From Pseudomonas antarctica (lineage in GTDB: Bacteria > Pseudomonadota > Gammaproteobacteria > Pseudomonadales > Pseudomonadaceae), in assembly GCF_001647715.1 (NCBI RefSeq), contig NZ_CP015600.1, positions 930,001-994,000 of the forward strand: a DNA stretch of 64,000 nt, read 5' to 3'. The position numbers were made by a program, and so were the translations under genes. Below are positions 63,963 through 64,000 of this stretch, in pieces (the first letter of the stretch is position 1; every line of letters starts with the position of its first letter). The notes under the pieces are model-generated. The model saw only the letters and a program-made list of their open reading frames with translations, ran no database searches and was not told the DNA's origin.

Positions 63963-64000
63963 TTACTGCAGGACTTCAATCACGCCGTCGGCGCTCATGT
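63963..64000 (-). CDS. 3' end of an unidentified gene
   Basis: Only the last 11 complete codons are in the window (MSADGVIEVLQ, stop TAA at 63965-63963). A terminator follows in the right orientation, which supports it as a real gene end. Too little is visible to name it. Confidence 0.6.
   Translation of the reverse strand, partial: MSADGVIEVLQ

Overview
The window reads as a chromosomal segment of a Pseudomonas of the P. fluorescens group. The protein families, the coding density, the many GTGGGAGCGGGCTTGC-type REP/REPIN repeats and a gene order that largely follows P. aeruginosa PAO1 from the pil/clpB/ampDE region to the piu and dpp loci (recalled from memory, not searched) all point that way. 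No prophage, IS element or CRISPR array was seen.

Layout. 1-2.5 kb: minor pilins (a cut FimT/FimU-like gene, then pilV, pilW, pilX, pilE). 2.5-9.6 kb: housekeeping genes thiO, bamD, rluD, pgeF and clpB, the last behind a clear heat-shock promoter. 9.8-10.3 kb: tRNA-Asn, -Pro, -Lys and a second, identical tRNA-Pro. 10.5-22.8 kb: ndh, small conserved genes, yacG-coaE-pilD-pilC, pilA, tRNA-Thr, nadC, a DUF1631 gene and ampDE. 22.9-31.2 kb: a chemotaxis-receptor remnant, a zinc-ribbon membrane protein, tatD and the fructose PTS (fruR divergent from fruBKA, with a Cra operator between). 31.4-41 kb: a Tat-exported PhoD phosphatase, the piuB-piuA / piuC-Sel1 iron-uptake cluster and speC with a structured leader. 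41.4-44.8 kb: a betaine/choline-type ABC transporter. 45.2-47.6 kb: prfC and two tiny secreted acidic proteins. 47.7-60.3 kb: a dipeptide ABC system (dppBCDF) with four substrate-binding proteins and an OprD-family porin. 60.4-63.8 kb: a large dermonecrotic-toxin-like protein. The window ends inside another minus-strand gene.

How it works together. The fru cluster takes up and phosphorylates fructose under Cra control. The piu cluster brings in ferric siderophores and reduces the iron. OpdP and the Dpp system take peptides across both membranes. The pil genes keep pilin, minor pilins, platform protein and prepilin peptidase, but the genes normally found beside them for the extension ATPase (pilB), the tip adhesin (pilY1) and the PilSR regulators are absent from their usual places. 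No wholly new multi-gene system is demonstrable. The best leads for new biology are the speC leader, the toxin-like protein, the acidic secreted pair, the structured dppA leader with its Hfq/Crc-type motif, and the altered tRNA-Thr 3' end.
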